Positions 43,608 to 53,111 are shown, counted from the stretch's first letter. The stretch is 64,000 nt of DNA from Amedibacillus dolichus DSM 3991 (GCF_000154285.1 NZ_DS483478.1:214947-278946); one strand, 5' to 3'. The notes: generated by a model not told the origin, from the letters alone. Numbers and translations are program-made.

Positions 43608-44309
43608 ATGACAGAAAAGAAAAAGAAATTTGTTTATATTCTTGCTGCAGGTTTACTAGTTGTGTTAAGTGGTATCATTTTATACAGTGTGGATATTGCT
43701 TCTTGGTTTGATTTAGAAAAGCTTGAGGCGATGTTGAAGGAAAACGGTATATGGGGGATTGCTTTGTTTTTGGCAATTCGCTGTGTACAAACGATCTTTG
43801 TGTTTTTGCCGGGAGAAATTATTGAAATTGCCGCCGGTTATGTATATGGCTCTTTTTACGGCTTGCTACTATGCTTGGTCGGAAACTTCTTAGCGGGATA
43901 TTTGATTTTTGTATTGGTAAGAAAATATGGTATAAAGCTTGTGCAAAGGTTTTATTCATTGGAAAAGTTAAGAGAAGTTAGTTTTTTAAAGAATCCTAAA
44001 CGTAGAAACATTTTGTGCATGCTGATTTATTTGATACCGGGAACACCGAAGGATTTTTTATCCTATGTTATGCCGCTTACCGATATGAAGCTATCGGATT
44101 TTTTGATCATTTCCATTGTGGGACGAATTCCATCAGTAATTACCAGTACATACGGAGGACATATTTTAGGTGAAAACCAATATATTTATGCTGTGCTGAT
44201 CTTTGCAGTTGTGGGAGCTGTTTCCGTATGCGGTGTGATGCTATATCAACGTTTAAGTAAAGCACATGCGCATAAGGAATCGAAAAGTGAAGTGATTGGC
44301 AGGAAGTAA
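43608..44309 (+). CDS. TVP38/TMEM64 (DedA-superfamily) membrane protein
   Basis: About 233 residues with six hydrophobic helices and the SNARE-associated/VTT domain (about 60-190). Visible family motifs are F-L-P-G-E-I-I-E-I-A-A-G-Y-V-Y-G and the later Y-L-I-P-G-T-P-K-D-F-L-S-Y, with paired G and P in the re-entrant loops. Members of the superfamily act in lipid flipping and membrane homeostasis. GGGGTGATT precedes ATG 43608. Confidence 0.9.
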   Translation: MTEKKKKFVYILAAGLLVVLSGIILYSVDIASWFDLEKLEAMLKENGIWGIALFLAIRCVQTIFVFLPGEIIEIAAGYVYGSFYGLLLCLVGNFLAGYLIFVLVRKYGIKLVQRFYSLEKLREVSFLKNPKRRNILCMLIYLIPGTPKDFLSYVMPLTDMKLSDFLIISIVGRIPSVITSTYGGHILGENQYIYAVLIFAVVGAVSVCGVMLYQRLSKAHAHKESKSEVIGRK

Positions 44310-44344
44310 ATGATTTTGGAAAGGTAATTATTTCCAAGGAAATA

Positions 44345-44372
44345 AAAAAATCAATCCAAAAGGATTGATGAA
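44345..44372 (-). terminator. Terminator of tRNA-Leu (minus strand)
   Basis: On the minus strand ATCAATCC-tttt-GGATTGAT followed by TTTTTT. Confidence 0.8.
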
Positions 44373-44381
44373 TATACACTA

Positions 44382-44467
44382 TGGTGCAGTCGATGAGATT
44401 TGAACTCACACGAGCATACGCTCACTACCCCCTCAAAGTAGCGTGTCTGCCATTCCACCACGACTGC
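44382..44467 (-). tRNA. tRNA-Leu(GAG)
   Basis: Long-variable-arm tRNA with GCAGTCG/CGACTGC acceptor stem, anticodon loop TTGAGGG (GAG), T loop AGTTCAAATCT, encoded CCA. Confidence 0.93.
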
Positions 44468-44612
44468 ATGATTTGCGTTATCTATCATACTATACTTTAC
44501 TGAATTTCGCTATCCTTTTTTGTAAAAGCTTATGTTTTTTATAAAGAATAGCACAAAGCTACATAATTCTCACATATTTTTATAGGATAATATTGACATT
44601 GGAGGAATGAAC

Positions 44613-44942
44613 ATGAAAATAACAAAGAAAACAAGTGAAGCATCGGTTATGGGCATGGTGTTTTATGTGGTGGCAGTTATCTTTTTAGCAATCGCTGCTT
44701 TTCAAATCTATCAGGCATATACGTATATTGCTTATCAAAGTACTGCCTATGAGCTGACGTTTGTGGATAGTTTAAGCGTATATATTCAATATTGCAGTTC
44801 TTACTTTGCATTTGCCTTTATTGCTTATGGAATCGGTAATTTGATTCATCGAGTTAGCTTTTTAAACAATACTTTAGCGGATATGATGAGTGATGCAGCA
44901 AAAGAACAGGAAACAGAAGAAAAAGTAAGTGCGGAGGAATGA
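44613..44942 (+). CDS. Small membrane protein, unknown
   Basis: A 109-residue protein; ATG 44613 lies eight bases after GGAGG, whereas ATG 44607 would be too close. Two hydrophobic helices (about 13-35 and 62-84) and an acidic Glu-rich C-terminus. No family recognised. Transcribed alone, closed by a long bidirectional hairpin. Confidence 0.6.
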   Translation: MKITKKTSEASVMGMVFYVVAVIFLAIAAFQIYQAYTYIAYQSTAYELTFVDSLSVYIQYCSSYFAFAFIAYGIGNLIHRVSFLNNTLADMMSDAAKEQETEEKVSAEE

Positions 44943-44973
44943 TTGCTTCTTTCTCATATTGGGGTAGATGATA

Positions 44974-45030
44974 AAAACGGAGATTTTTGTATGACTATGA
45001 AATTTAGTCATATTTGAAATCTCCGTTTTT
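44974..45030. terminator. Long bidirectional terminator hairpin
   Basis: AACGGAGATTT...AAATCTCCGTT outer stem with an inner TGACTA/TAGTCA stem, flanked by A and T runs. It ends both the small membrane gene and, in reverse, the asd operon region. Confidence 0.7.
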
Positions 45031-45082
45031 CTTATTTCTTGTTTATCGAGCAAAGATTGTATGATTTATACTTGCTTTTCTT

Positions 45083-46093
45083 TTACAGCTCCTCTATGAG
45101 CAGCTCGGCAATTTGTACAGCATTCGTTGCGGCTCCCTTACGCACCTGATCACCACAGCACCAAAAGCTTAACGCATTCGCCTGTGTGCTGATATCCTTG
45201 CGAATACGACCGACATAGACCAAATCTTGATCGGTTGTATCAAGCGGCATTGGATATTGATTGCTTTTAGGATCATCAACAAGCTTCACACCCTTGGCAT
45301 TAGCTAGCAGCTCTCTAGCTTTTTCTACGTCGATTGGCTGTTCGAATTCTACCATGATGGATTCGGAATGTGAACGCAGGATAGGGACACGCACGCAGGT
45401 ACAATTTACAGCTAACTCAGGGCTGTTTAAAATTTTACGTCCTTCGTTTTGCATCTTCATTTCTTCACTGGAATAGCCGTTTTCATCAAAGCTGCCGATT
45501 TGCGGAATCAAGTTATAGGCTATTTGATGCTGAAACGTCTGAATTTCCACTTCCTTGCCATGTGCTAATGCTGCTAACTGTTGCTGCAGTTCCATGATGC
45601 CCTTCACACCGGCACCACTGACTGCTTGATACGTAGAAACAACCATACGCTTTGCTTTAGCATAGGCATGCAAAGGCTGAAGGGCTACCAATGCAATGAT
45701 CGTTGCACAGTTGGGATTGGCAATGATGCCATGATGCTTTTTAATATCCTGTGGATTAACTTCGGGAATGATCAGGGGAACATCTTTATCTAAACGATAA
45801 GCTGAGCTATTGTCCACAACGATAGCTCCTTTTTCAACAGCGATGGGCAAATATTTTTTTGCAATATCGTTTTCTGCTGCACCCAATACAATATCTATAT
45901 TATCAAAGCTGTCTGCAGTGGTTTCCTCAACGATATATTCCTTTTCATTCACCGTTATTCTTTTTCCTACGCTGCGCTTGCTGGCTAATAGATGCAATTC
46001 TTTGATAGGGAATTTTCTTTCATTCAAAATCTTCAGCATTTCTTGACCGACGGCACCGGTTGCGCCTAAGATTGCCACATTGTATGTTTTCAT
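45083..46093 (-). CDS. asd: Aspartate-semialdehyde dehydrogenase
   Basis: NADPH-dependent reduction of aspartyl-phosphate to aspartate semialdehyde, the branch point for lysine, threonine and methionine. N-terminal G-A-T-G-A-V-G nucleotide motif, catalytic Cys in N-P-N-C-A-T-I near residue 127, active-site Q-A-V-S-G-A-G and R-V-P-x-x-R-S-H near 235. ATG 46093 is set by GAGGAGG. It is the last gene of the leftward hom-lysC-asd cluster and starts 28 bases after lysC. Confidence 0.95.
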   Translation of the reverse strand: MKTYNVAILGATGAVGQEMLKILNERKFPIKELHLLASKRSVGKRITVNEKEYIVEETTADSFDNIDIVLGAAENDIAKKYLPIAVEKGAIVVDNSSAYRLDKDVPLIIPEVNPQDIKKHHGIIANPNCATIIALVALQPLHAYAKAKRMVVSTYQAVSGAGVKGIMELQQQLAALAHGKEVEIQTFQHQIAYNLIPQIGSFDENGYSSEEMKMQNEGRKILNSPELAVNCTCVRVPILRSHSESIMVEFEQPIDVEKARELLANAKGVKLVDDPKSNQYPMPLDTTDQDLVYVGRIRKDISTQANALSFWCCGDQVRKGAATNAVQIAELLIEEL

Positions 46094-46121
46094 ATTTATC
46101 CTCCTCAACTATGTATATGAA

Positions 46122-47432
46122 TTAAATCACAAAGCTTTCATAAATTGTTTTGACGGTTTTTTCATAATCTTCATTTTCAACACCGACAATGATATTCATT
46201 TCATCGGTACCTTGTGCAATCATACGAATGTTGATGTTGTTTTGACCGAGTACCGCAAACAGCTTACCGCTGATTCCCGGCTTATACATCATTTGACGAC
46301 CAACCGTTGCGATCAAGGCAATGTTATCAATGATCTTGATATCATCGGCATGGCATGCCTTTTTCATTTCACCGACCATATCATAAATAACATCTTTTAC
46401 ATCTTCATAGTTTACAACGATACTGAAGGAATCAATGCCACTTGGGATATGTTCGATGCTGATGCGATACGATTCACATACCTCAAGTGCCTTACGGATA
46501 ATACCGATCTCGTCAGACATGTGATTTTTATAAATCGCAATAACGGTAAAATTCTTTTTTCCGGCAATTCCGGTAATGAGCTGTGCACTTGGCTTATCGT
46601 CTTTTTCAAGGATAATGGTTCCGCCTTCTTCCGGGTGATTGGTGTTTAAGATGTTGATGGGAATATTTTTTTCTTTTACCGGGAAGATGGCTTCTTCATG
46701 TAAGACACTGGCTCCCATATAGGAAAGCTCACGCAGCTCGCTGTATGTGATCGTATCAATGCGCTTAGGCTTAGAAACGATGCGTGGATCGGCCATTAAA
46801 ATACCGGAAACATCGGTCCAATTTTCATACATATCCGCATCTAAGATGTCCGCAAGGATCGAACCGGTAATATCGCTTCCTCCACGCGACATGATTTTGA
46901 TAGTTCCATCAGGCAGAGCACCGTAAAAGCCGGGCATCACAAAACGATCGTGCTTTTGCATATATTCTTTTAAACGTAGACGAGTTGCGTCAAAATCAAT
47001 TTTTCCGTTGTAGCGGAAGATGATGATATCCTTAGCATCAAGAAAGGGAAAGCCCAGGTATTCTGCCATAAGCTTTGCGGTCAAATATTCCCCACGAGAT
47101 ACAAGATAATCGGTTGAAATGGTTTTGTTTAAGCGCTGTTTGAGCTCCTCTAAATCATTTTCGATGGGATAGGTTAAGTTCAATTCACGCTTCATAGTTA
47201 AAAAGCGATCTTCGATTAGCTGAAATAGTGGGTGATAATCGACACTGTATTTAATATGTGCTTCAATTAGATACAACAAATCGGTAACCTTGTTGTCGTT
47301 TTTGTGTTCACGTCCCGAAGCACTTACTACAACAAACCTACGTGCGCTATCACTTTCGATAATTTGTTTGACCTTAGCGAATTGAGTGGCATTTGCGACG
47401 GAAGAACCGCCGAATTTTGTAATTTTAATCAT
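46122..47432 (-). CDS. lysC: Aspartate kinase
   Basis: Phosphorylates aspartate, the first step of the aspartate family. K-F-G-G-S-S-V at residues 5-11, catalytic and substrate segments including S-R-G-E and R-G-G-S-D-I-T-G, and two C-terminal ACT domains (about 290-436) for feedback control by an end product. ATG 47432 is set by AAGGAG; it overlaps the hom 3' end by eight bases. It is a monofunctional ~436-residue form. Confidence 0.95.
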   Translation of the reverse strand: MIKITKFGGSSVANATQFAKVKQIIESDSARRFVVVSASGREHKNDNKVTDLLYLIEAHIKYSVDYHPLFQLIEDRFLTMKRELNLTYPIENDLEELKQRLNKTISTDYLVSRGEYLTAKLMAEYLGFPFLDAKDIIIFRYNGKIDFDATRLRLKEYMQKHDRFVMPGFYGALPDGTIKIMSRGGSDITGSILADILDADMYENWTDVSGILMADPRIVSKPKRIDTITYSELRELSYMGASVLHEEAIFPVKEKNIPINILNTNHPEEGGTIILEKDDKPSAQLITGIAGKKNFTVIAIYKNHMSDEIGIIRKALEVCESYRISIEHIPSGIDSFSIVVNYEDVKDVIYDMVGEMKKACHADDIKIIDNIALIATVGRQMMYKPGISGKLFAVLGQNNINIRMIAQGTDEMNIIVGVENEDYEKTVKTIYESFVI

Positions 47433-48609
47433 CATTTTCTCCTTCAAAAATACTTGCCATGAAAGCATTAGGATCTGTTTTCATGACCTCCCTCATATAC
47501 TGATGCATGAGATAAACCGCTACCTTTTTAATATGCAGATATTCACAACCTTGATAGGTATCAAGCGTATAGCTGCAATCGCTAAATGCACCAAACGCCT
47601 TTGTACTGGTGCGAACGATATAATCGCAAAGGCATAGAGATTTATCATAGTGCATTTGGTTGGTAAAGCTAGTTTCAAAACGAGTGGTGTTTTCGTTGAT
47701 ATCAATCATATCCTGCACAATGGCATTGGCAGTTGGAAGCTTGCCTGCACCTTGCCCATAAAACTTTAAATCACCGATGGTTTTCCCATGCAGAGTAATC
47801 ACATTATAATTGTTTTTGGTGTTACTTTCAATTTCATTTTGTGGAAATAAGACCGGCTCCACGACACAACCGTATTTGTTTCCTTGTCGTTTCGTTTTGG
47901 CAACTAAACGAATGTGGTATCCTAAATGCTTAAAGTAGGTAATATCCTGTTTGGTAATAGTACGAATGCCGTAAACTGGAAAATCTTCCGGCACATGAAA
48001 AGCATAGGCGAGTGATGCACTGATACGCAGTTTATTACGAATATCAAAACCGTCAATATCGGCACTTGGATCGGCTTCGGCATAACCTAAGCTTTGTGCT
48101 TCCTTTAAAATCTTATCAAAATCGGCATTATAGCGCTCCATGTGATCAAGGATATAGTTGCTTGTACCGTTAAAAATTCCGTAAATATGATCGATTTCAT
48201 CAATACGCATGGCTTTATCCAAGCCTTCGATCCATGGGATTCCTCCGCCGGTCGTAGCTTCAAAATAAAACTTCACATGGTTTTCTTTTGCACATTCGAT
48301 AAACTCTTGTAAGTATTTTGCCACAACGGCTTTGTTGGCGGTAACAACATGCTTCCCGCTTTTCAATGCTTGTAGGATATAGGTATGAGCCGGCTCAATG
48401 CCACCCATCGTTTCGACAACGGTATCACAGTCTTTGTCGTTTAAGATCGTATGGATATCATCACACATAGTGGACAGTATCTTGTTTTTTCCTTTGCGAA
48501 TAAGGATATGCTTTACATGAAGCTTTTTTGTGAATGGAGTATGTGCCTGTTCAATAATCAAGGCTACTCCGGAGCCAATGGTTCCATAACCTAAAATTGC
48601 AATATTCAT
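47425..48609 (-). CDS. hom: Homoserine dehydrogenase
   Basis: NAD(P)H-dependent reduction of aspartate semialdehyde to homoserine. N-terminal G-Y-G-T-I-G-S-G-V, T-A-N-K-A-V-V-A near residue 100, the signature G-G-G-I-P-W-I-E-G-L near 150, E-A-Q-x-L-G-Y-A-E-A-D-P-x-x-D-I-D-G-x-D near 205, and K-L in the A-N-K-L-like N-K-L-R-I-S-A. At 394 residues it lacks the long regulatory ACT tail. GAGGTGAG precedes ATG 48609. First gene of the leftward cluster, divergent from thrC. Confidence 0.95.
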   Translation of the reverse strand: MNIAILGYGTIGSGVALIIEQAHTPFTKKLHVKHILIRKGKNKILSTMCDDIHTILNDKDCDTVVETMGGIEPAHTYILQALKSGKHVVTANKAVVAKYLQEFIECAKENHVKFYFEATTGGGIPWIEGLDKAMRIDEIDHIYGIFNGTSNYILDHMERYNADFDKILKEAQSLGYAEADPSADIDGFDIRNKLRISASLAYAFHVPEDFPVYGIRTITKQDITYFKHLGYHIRLVAKTKRQGNKYGCVVEPVLFPQNEIESNTKNNYNVITLHGKTIGDLKFYGQGAGKLPTANAIVQDMIDINENTTRFETSFTNQMHYDKSLCLCDYIVRTSTKAFGAFSDCSYTLDTYQGCEYLHIKKVAVYLMHQYMREVMKTDPNAFMASIFEGENDD

Positions 48610-48718
48610 AATTCTCACCTCTGCTTATTTTTTTTGTCTTTTTATCAAAAACACTTGTATTTGTGATGTGAACATTGTATCATAATAAAAAAGGAAATGC
48701 AATAAGGAGATGAATGCA

Positions 48719-50209
48719 ATGGATAAGATGTATCGAAGTACTAGAAATAAAGAACTTGTGCTATCTGCAAAGGAAGCGATTTTAAAAGGAATTGCCGATG
48801 ATGGCGGATTGTTTGTATATGATGAGCTTGATCAGATCAGCTTGCCGCTGAAAGACATGATGGATATGACGTATGAACAGATGGCAGAGGTTGTCTTAAC
48901 GCTACTACTGCCGGATTTTAAGGAAGAAGAAATCAAGCAATGTGTGAAAGCGGCTTATGAAAAACAATTCGATGATGAACACATTACGCCACTGTATTCG
49001 TATCAAGATACGCATATTCTTGAGCTGTTTCATGGTCCGACCTGTGCCTTTAAAGACATCGGCTTGCGTATGCTGCCACAGCTTATGTCAACTGCTTTGA
49101 AGGGACATGATGAAGAAAAAATCATGATTCTAACAGCTACCAGCGGAGATACCGGAAAGGCAGCACTAGCCGGCTTTTGTGATGTAGAGCGAATCGGAAT
49201 TACGGTTTTTTATCCAAAGGAAGGAGTATCTTCCATTCAACAACTGCAAATGACAACACAGGAGGGAAAGAATACTTGCGTTTGTGCTTTGGAAGGGAAT
49301 TTTGATGATGCGCAAAGCAGCGTAAAGAAAGTTCTTCATGATGCCTCATTCGCACAAGAGCTGAAGCAAAGCAAGATCTCGTTTTCCAGTGCCAATTCAA
49401 TTAACATCGGCCGTTTGATTCCACAAATCGTATATTATATTTATGCTTATAAGGAATTGGTAAGGCAAGGAAAGATCAAGTTAATGGAAGAAGTTAATTT
49501 CTGTGTGCCAACCGGAAACTTTGGTAATGTGTTGGCGGGCTATTATGCAAAGCTGATGGGGTTGCCGATTCATAAGCTGATCGTAGCATCAAATGCCAAT
49601 CATGTTTTGTATGACTTTTTAACAAGCGGGGTGTATGATCGTAACCGTCCATTTCATAAAACGATTTCACCAAGCATGGATATATTGATTTCCAGCAATT
49701 TGGAGCGTTTGTTATATTATAAGAGTGGAAAAAATGCCGCCTATATTCAAATGCTTATGGAACGCTTAGAAACAAGAGGGAGTTATAGGGTTGAAGATGA
49801 GCTGTTGAAGGATATTCAAAATGATTTTGTAGGTGGATATTGTGATGATGAGCAGTGTGCACGGGAAATCAAAGCCTTTTATGAGCAAAGTGGCTATGTT
49901 ATGGATCCACATACCGCTACTGGCTATAAGGTTATGCGTGAATATGCTAGGCAGGACAAAGAACATGTATGTATACTGTTATCTACGGCAAGTCCTTATA
50001 AATTTGCGCCAAGCGTATATCAAGCGTTATTTAAAACGTGTAATATGGACGAATTTGCGTGTATGGAGGAACTTGAAAGGAAAAGTGGTGCAGCGATTCC
50101 ACAGGCTTTGCGGGAGTTGAAAGAAAAAGCTGTTCGTCATCACGATGTCATTGAAAAAGATGCGATGCGGGAATATGTAAAAAATAAAACAAAGGAGATT
50201 TTGTTATGA
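48719..50209 (+). CDS. thrC: Threonine synthase
   Basis: PLP enzyme converting O-phosphohomoserine to threonine. The PLP lysine is in H-G-P-T-C-A-F-K-D-I-G near residue 105, T-S-G-D-T-G-K-A-A near 140, and the phosphate-binding P-T-G-N-F-G-N near 262. ATG 48719 is chosen since AAGGAGA covers the earlier ATG at 48710. The 496-residue length is typical of the long (E. coli/yeast-like) class. Its stop overlaps the thrB start (ATGA). Confidence 0.95.
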   Translation: MDKMYRSTRNKELVLSAKEAILKGIADDGGLFVYDELDQISLPLKDMMDMTYEQMAEVVLTLLLPDFKEEEIKQCVKAAYEKQFDDEHITPLYSYQDTHILELFHGPTCAFKDIGLRMLPQLMSTALKGHDEEKIMILTATSGDTGKAALAGFCDVERIGITVFYPKEGVSSIQQLQMTTQEGKNTCVCALEGNFDDAQSSVKKVLHDASFAQELKQSKISFSSANSINIGRLIPQIVYYIYAYKELVRQGKIKLMEEVNFCVPTGNFGNVLAGYYAKLMGLPIHKLIVASNANHVLYDFLTSGVYDRNRPFHKTISPSMDILISSNLERLLYYKSGKNAAYIQMLMERLETRGSYRVEDELLKDIQNDFVGGYCDDEQCAREIKAFYEQSGYVMDPHTATGYKVMREYARQDKEHVCILLSTASPYKFAPSVYQALFKTCNMDEFACMEELERKSGAAIPQALRELKEKAVRHHDVIEKDAMREYVKNKTKEILL

Positions 50210-51090
50210 AGATAAAGGTAAAAGTACCGGCAACTAGTGCGAATTTAGGGGTTGGCTATGATTGCTTGGGGATTGCACTTGATGCATATTGTATTGCTAC
50301 CTTCGAGGAAATCGAGCATGGATTGGAAATCAGTGGCTGCGAGCAGGCATATTGTAACAGCGATAATTTGTTTTATCGCTCCTTTTGTGCCGCATTGGAG
50401 TATATGCAAAAAAAGGTACAAGGTGTACGGATTCATATTGATAGTAATATCCCTACTGCTCGAGGACTAGGAAGCTCGGCAACCTGCATAGTGGCGGGTA
50501 TTACGGCGGCAAGCGCAATGTTTCAAAATGCTATGAACAAATATGAAATATTCGATTTGGCAGCGAAGTTAGAAGGACACCCGGATAATGTGGCACCGGC
50601 TATTTTTGGAGCTTTATGTGTTTCCTTTATGGAAGAAGGACATGCGAGCATGATTCGCTATGGAATTAAAAAGGATATGCATTTTATTGCCATAATACCC
50701 AATTATGAAGTGAAAACAGAAGATGCTCGAAAGGTTTTGCCTACGCAAATGAGCTATCATGATGCCGTTTATCAAATGGGCCGATGTGCCGCTTTTGCGA
50801 AGGCTTTGGAAATCGGAAATATGCTTATTGTGAAAAAAGCCTGCAAGGACAAAATGCAGGAGCCCTATCGTAAGCAGCTGATTCCGGAATATGATAAAAT
50901 ACGAGCACTGTGTGAACGATTCGGTGCAGATACGATGTTTTTAAGCGGCAGTGGTTCTACAATGATGGCACTGACCAGAGAAGAAGAATGTGCAATGCAA
51001 TTGAAGAAACAGCTGCAAATTCAATATCCTGCTTGGGATCTTCGCATTCTGCATGCGACCTATGATGGTGTACAAAGTGAGGTGTTATAG
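50206..51090 (+). CDS. thrB: Homoserine kinase
   Basis: GHMP kinase that makes O-phosphohomoserine. N-terminal P-A-T-S-A-N-L-G-V-G-Y-D, ATP loop P-T-A-R-G-L-G-S-S-A-T near residue 86-96, G-H-P-D-N-V-A-P near 127, and C-terminal L-S-G-S-G-S-T near 246. Coupled to thrC by a 4-base overlap. The 294-residue length is normal. Confidence 0.95.
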   Translation: MKIKVKVPATSANLGVGYDCLGIALDAYCIATFEEIEHGLEISGCEQAYCNSDNLFYRSFCAALEYMQKKVQGVRIHIDSNIPTARGLGSSATCIVAGITAASAMFQNAMNKYEIFDLAAKLEGHPDNVAPAIFGALCVSFMEEGHASMIRYGIKKDMHFIAIIPNYEVKTEDARKVLPTQMSYHDAVYQMGRCAAFAKALEIGNMLIVKKACKDKMQEPYRKQLIPEYDKIRALCERFGADTMFLSGSGSTMMALTREEECAMQLKKQLQIQYPAWDLRILHATYDGVQSEVL

Positions 51091-51091
51091 A

Positions 51092-51526
51092 GTGGAAAAA
51101 TATTATATTGTGGATAGTGTGATTTTACCGGAAGTATTGGACAAGGTGATTGAGGCAAGAACGTTGTTGCAAAACGGAAAGGTGCGTCAGGTGAGCGAAG
51201 CGGTTAAGCTTGTCGGAATTTCACGTGGTACTTATTATAAGTATAAGGACTATGTATTTTTGCCATCTTCCGGAATGAGTGAGCGAAAAGCCGTTATTTC
51301 TTTAATGCTACATCATGATAAGGGTATTTTATCCGAAGTTTTGAATACGATGTCAAAGGTGAATGCCAATATTTTGACCATCAATCAAAATATTCCTATC
51401 AACGGTTGGGCAAGTGTTGTCATTTCTTTTGATTTATGTGAGATGGAAAAATCAATTGACGAGCTATTAGCAATGCTAGAACAGTGTCGTGGAGTCAGCA
51501 ATCTTCGCTTAGTTGCCGTAGAATAG
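51092..51526 (+). CDS. ACT-domain protein, UPF0735/PheB-like
   Basis: About 144 residues from GTG 51092, which follows the thrB stop by one base and GAGGTG upstream. An N-terminal helix-turn-helix-like segment (about 20-50: V-S-E-A-V-K-L-V-G-I-S-R-G-T-Y-Y-K-Y-K-D) precedes an ACT domain (about 68-142) that would bind an amino acid. The position after thrC-thrB suggests a threonine- or homoserine-sensing role (inference). Confidence 0.88.
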   Translation: MEKYYIVDSVILPEVLDKVIEARTLLQNGKVRQVSEAVKLVGISRGTYYKYKDYVFLPSSGMSERKAVISLMLHHDKGILSEVLNTMSKVNANILTINQNIPINGWASVVISFDLCEMEKSIDELLAMLEQCRGVSNLRLVAVE

Positions 51527-51548
51527 CTCATGATGAGCTGTTTTTTTC
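51525..51548 (+). terminator. Terminator of the thrC-thrB-ACT operon
   Basis: AGCTCA-tga-TGAGCT followed by GTTTTTTT; the stem starts in the stop codon. Confidence 0.75.
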
Positions 51549-51631
51549 TTGTGATTTTTCTATCAACTTTGCTTTTCTCTGTCCGAATATGATACCATAA
51601 ATAGGCAAGCTAAGGAATGGGAGGAGAAGCT

Positions 51632-52360
51632 ATGAAAGAGAAGCTTTTAAATCGTGTAAATGACATTGCAGCTTATGTTGCGATTTTTTCGCTCATCATC
51701 GTCTTACTTGTTGTAAGTATTGATGTAAATTGCTTCGATAAGAGCTTCTTTCATTCCGAATATGAGAAGCTGGAAACCGGTGTTTCCATTGGCATGACTC
51801 AAAAGGATTTGAATAAGGCAACGGATATACTGCTTGATTATTTAAAGGATAGACGTAATAATGTTGATGTGATGATTACCTTAAAAGGAAATGAACAGCC
51901 GGCATTTAACAGCAAAGAGGTTGCACACATGAGTGATGTGAAAAAGCTTTATCAATTTGCGATCAATTTAAGAAATATTTGTTTGGTGCTTTTTCTTGGA
52001 AGTACTGCATATTTGATTTTCCGTTTAAAAAAAGGTGCTTTAACCTTGCTAAGCATTGATTATATGAAGGCGGCTTCTGTATTTGCGGTTATTTTCGCTT
52101 TTTTAGGTCTTTGTGCATATTTTGATTTCGATGCCTTTTGGACCTTATTTCACGAGCTTGCCTTCCGCAATGATTTATGGTTGTTGAATCCGGCAACGGA
52201 TTTAATGATCAATATGTTTCCGGCACCGTTTTTCTCGGCACTTGTCTTTCGGATCATTGCCATGTTTGCCGGCAGCTTTATTGTCTTATTCCTATTAAGC
52301 TACACTTATTTGCGTGTACGCTTAAATCGATTGCATCATGAGGTGAGTGAGCATGTGTAA
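51632..52360 (+). CDS. DUF1461 (TIGR01906) integral membrane protein
   Basis: A 242-residue membrane protein with four hydrophobic helices (about 12-32, 118-138, 150-170, 205-230) and an extracellular loop containing F-x-S-E-Y-E-K-L, Y-L-K-x-R-R and F-N-x-K-E-x-x-H-M-x-D-V-K, the DUF1461 pattern. Function unknown; such proteins occur next to maf/radC-type genes in many Firmicutes. GGAGGAGA precedes ATG 51632. Its stop overlaps the maf start by eight bases. Confidence 0.87.
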   Translation: MKEKLLNRVNDIAAYVAIFSLIIVLLVVSIDVNCFDKSFFHSEYEKLETGVSIGMTQKDLNKATDILLDYLKDRRNNVDVMITLKGNEQPAFNSKEVAHMSDVKKLYQFAINLRNICLVLFLGSTAYLIFRLKKGALTLLSIDYMKAASVFAVIFAFLGLCAYFDFDAFWTLFHELAFRNDLWLLNPATDLMINMFPAPFFSALVFRIIAMFAGSFIVLFLLSYTYLRVRLNRLHHEVSEHV

Positions 52361-52922
52361 AAAGCTTATTTTAGCAAGCCAATCGCCGCGTCGGAAGCAG
52401 CTTTTAGAAGAAAGTGGCTTAGACTTTGGTATTTGCAGCGAGAAGGTGGAAGAGGTTTATCGCAAAGAGTTAGGGAAAGAAAAAGCCATTGAGCAAATTG
52501 CTTATGATAAAGCTGATGCGGTTTTTCGTAAATATCCCGAGGCTATCGTGCTAGGTGCTGATACGATGGTGTGCTTTCAAGAGCATCGTTTAGGAAAACC
52601 GAAAGACGAAGAAGAAGCACGGTCCATGCTTCACATGCTCAGCGGACAGACACATGAGGTAATCACGGGTGTGGCACTTTTATCGAAAGAAAAACAAATT
52701 GTTTTTCATGCTACAAGCGAGGTAACCTTTTATGAGCTAAGTGAACAGATGATAGATGATTATATAAAAAGCGAGGAGTGGAAGGACAAAGCCGGTGCTT
52801 ATGGTATTCAAGGTTTGGGTAAGTTGTTTGTTCGCTCCATTCATGGAGATTATTTTAATATTGTAGGGCTTCCGATAGCAAAAGTTTATCGAGAAATCAG
52901 AAATATGCAAAATAGTACCTGA
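52353..52922 (+). CDS. maf: Maf-type nucleoside triphosphate pyrophosphatase, 3' end rewritten by insertion
   Basis: House-cleaning pyrophosphatase acting on dTTP/UTP or modified nucleotides. S-Q-S-P-R-R-K-x-L-L near residue 7-16, catalytic G-A-D-T-M-V near 68, K-P-x-D-E-E-E-A near 83, and G-x-A-G-A-Y-G-I-Q-G near 148. GAGGTGAG precedes ATG 52353. The island inserted at 52918 changes the last codons: the protein now ends ...Q-N-S-T, whereas the displaced original tail at 60344-60468 reads ...Q-N-S-I-E-K. The loss is a few terminal residues, so activity is probably kept. Confidence 0.92.
   Translation: MCKKLILASQSPRRKQLLEESGLDFGICSEKVEEVYRKELGKEKAIEQIAYDKADAVFRKYPEAIVLGADTMVCFQEHRLGKPKDEEEARSMLHMLSGQTHEVITGVALLSKEKQIVFHATSEVTFYELSEQMIDDYIKSEEWKDKAGAYGIQGLGKLFVRSIHGDYFNIVGLPIAKVYREIRNMQNST
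52804..52917. repeat. ~114-bp direct repeat, left copy (maf 3' segment)
   Basis: Identical by eye to 60344-60457, offset 7540 bases. Interpreted as the long target-site duplication created by insertion of the IS1634-type composite. The boundaries are uncertain by one or two bases because of a shared G and A at the junctions. Confidence 0.88.
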
Positions 52923-52969
52923 CTTTAGAGGTTGAATAGTAAAAAATGGTGCAAACCTCTAAAGACGGG
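52918..52969. mobile_element. 52-bp mini-IS (left plus right ends of the IS1634-type element)
   Basis: The first ~40 bases match the left end of the IS at 58440 through ATGGTGCAA, and the rest match its right end from ATGGTGCAA to GACGGG. It looks like an IS deleted internally by recombination between the two ATGGTGCAA copies. Confidence 0.75.
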
Positions 52970-53111
52970 TAAAAAATAAAAATTTGACGAAAAAAAAGAC
53001 GTACATAAACGACATTTGGCTATTTTGGCTATGAGCAAGTGTTAAACTCCCGTATGTATTGTTATGTTTCTGAATTTTTATTCCAAAACCAGAAAAAAAT
53101 ATAGAATACTG

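Noticed and set aside
46080..46649. 189-residue frame antisense to lysC
   Set aside because: Lies wholly opposite a clear aspartate kinase; no ribosome site and an asparagine/isoleucine-rich shadow composition.
48610..48718. T-box or attenuator between hom and thrC
   Set aside because: The 109-bp divergent gap is too short for a T-box leader and shows no T-box consensus or tandem Thr codons.
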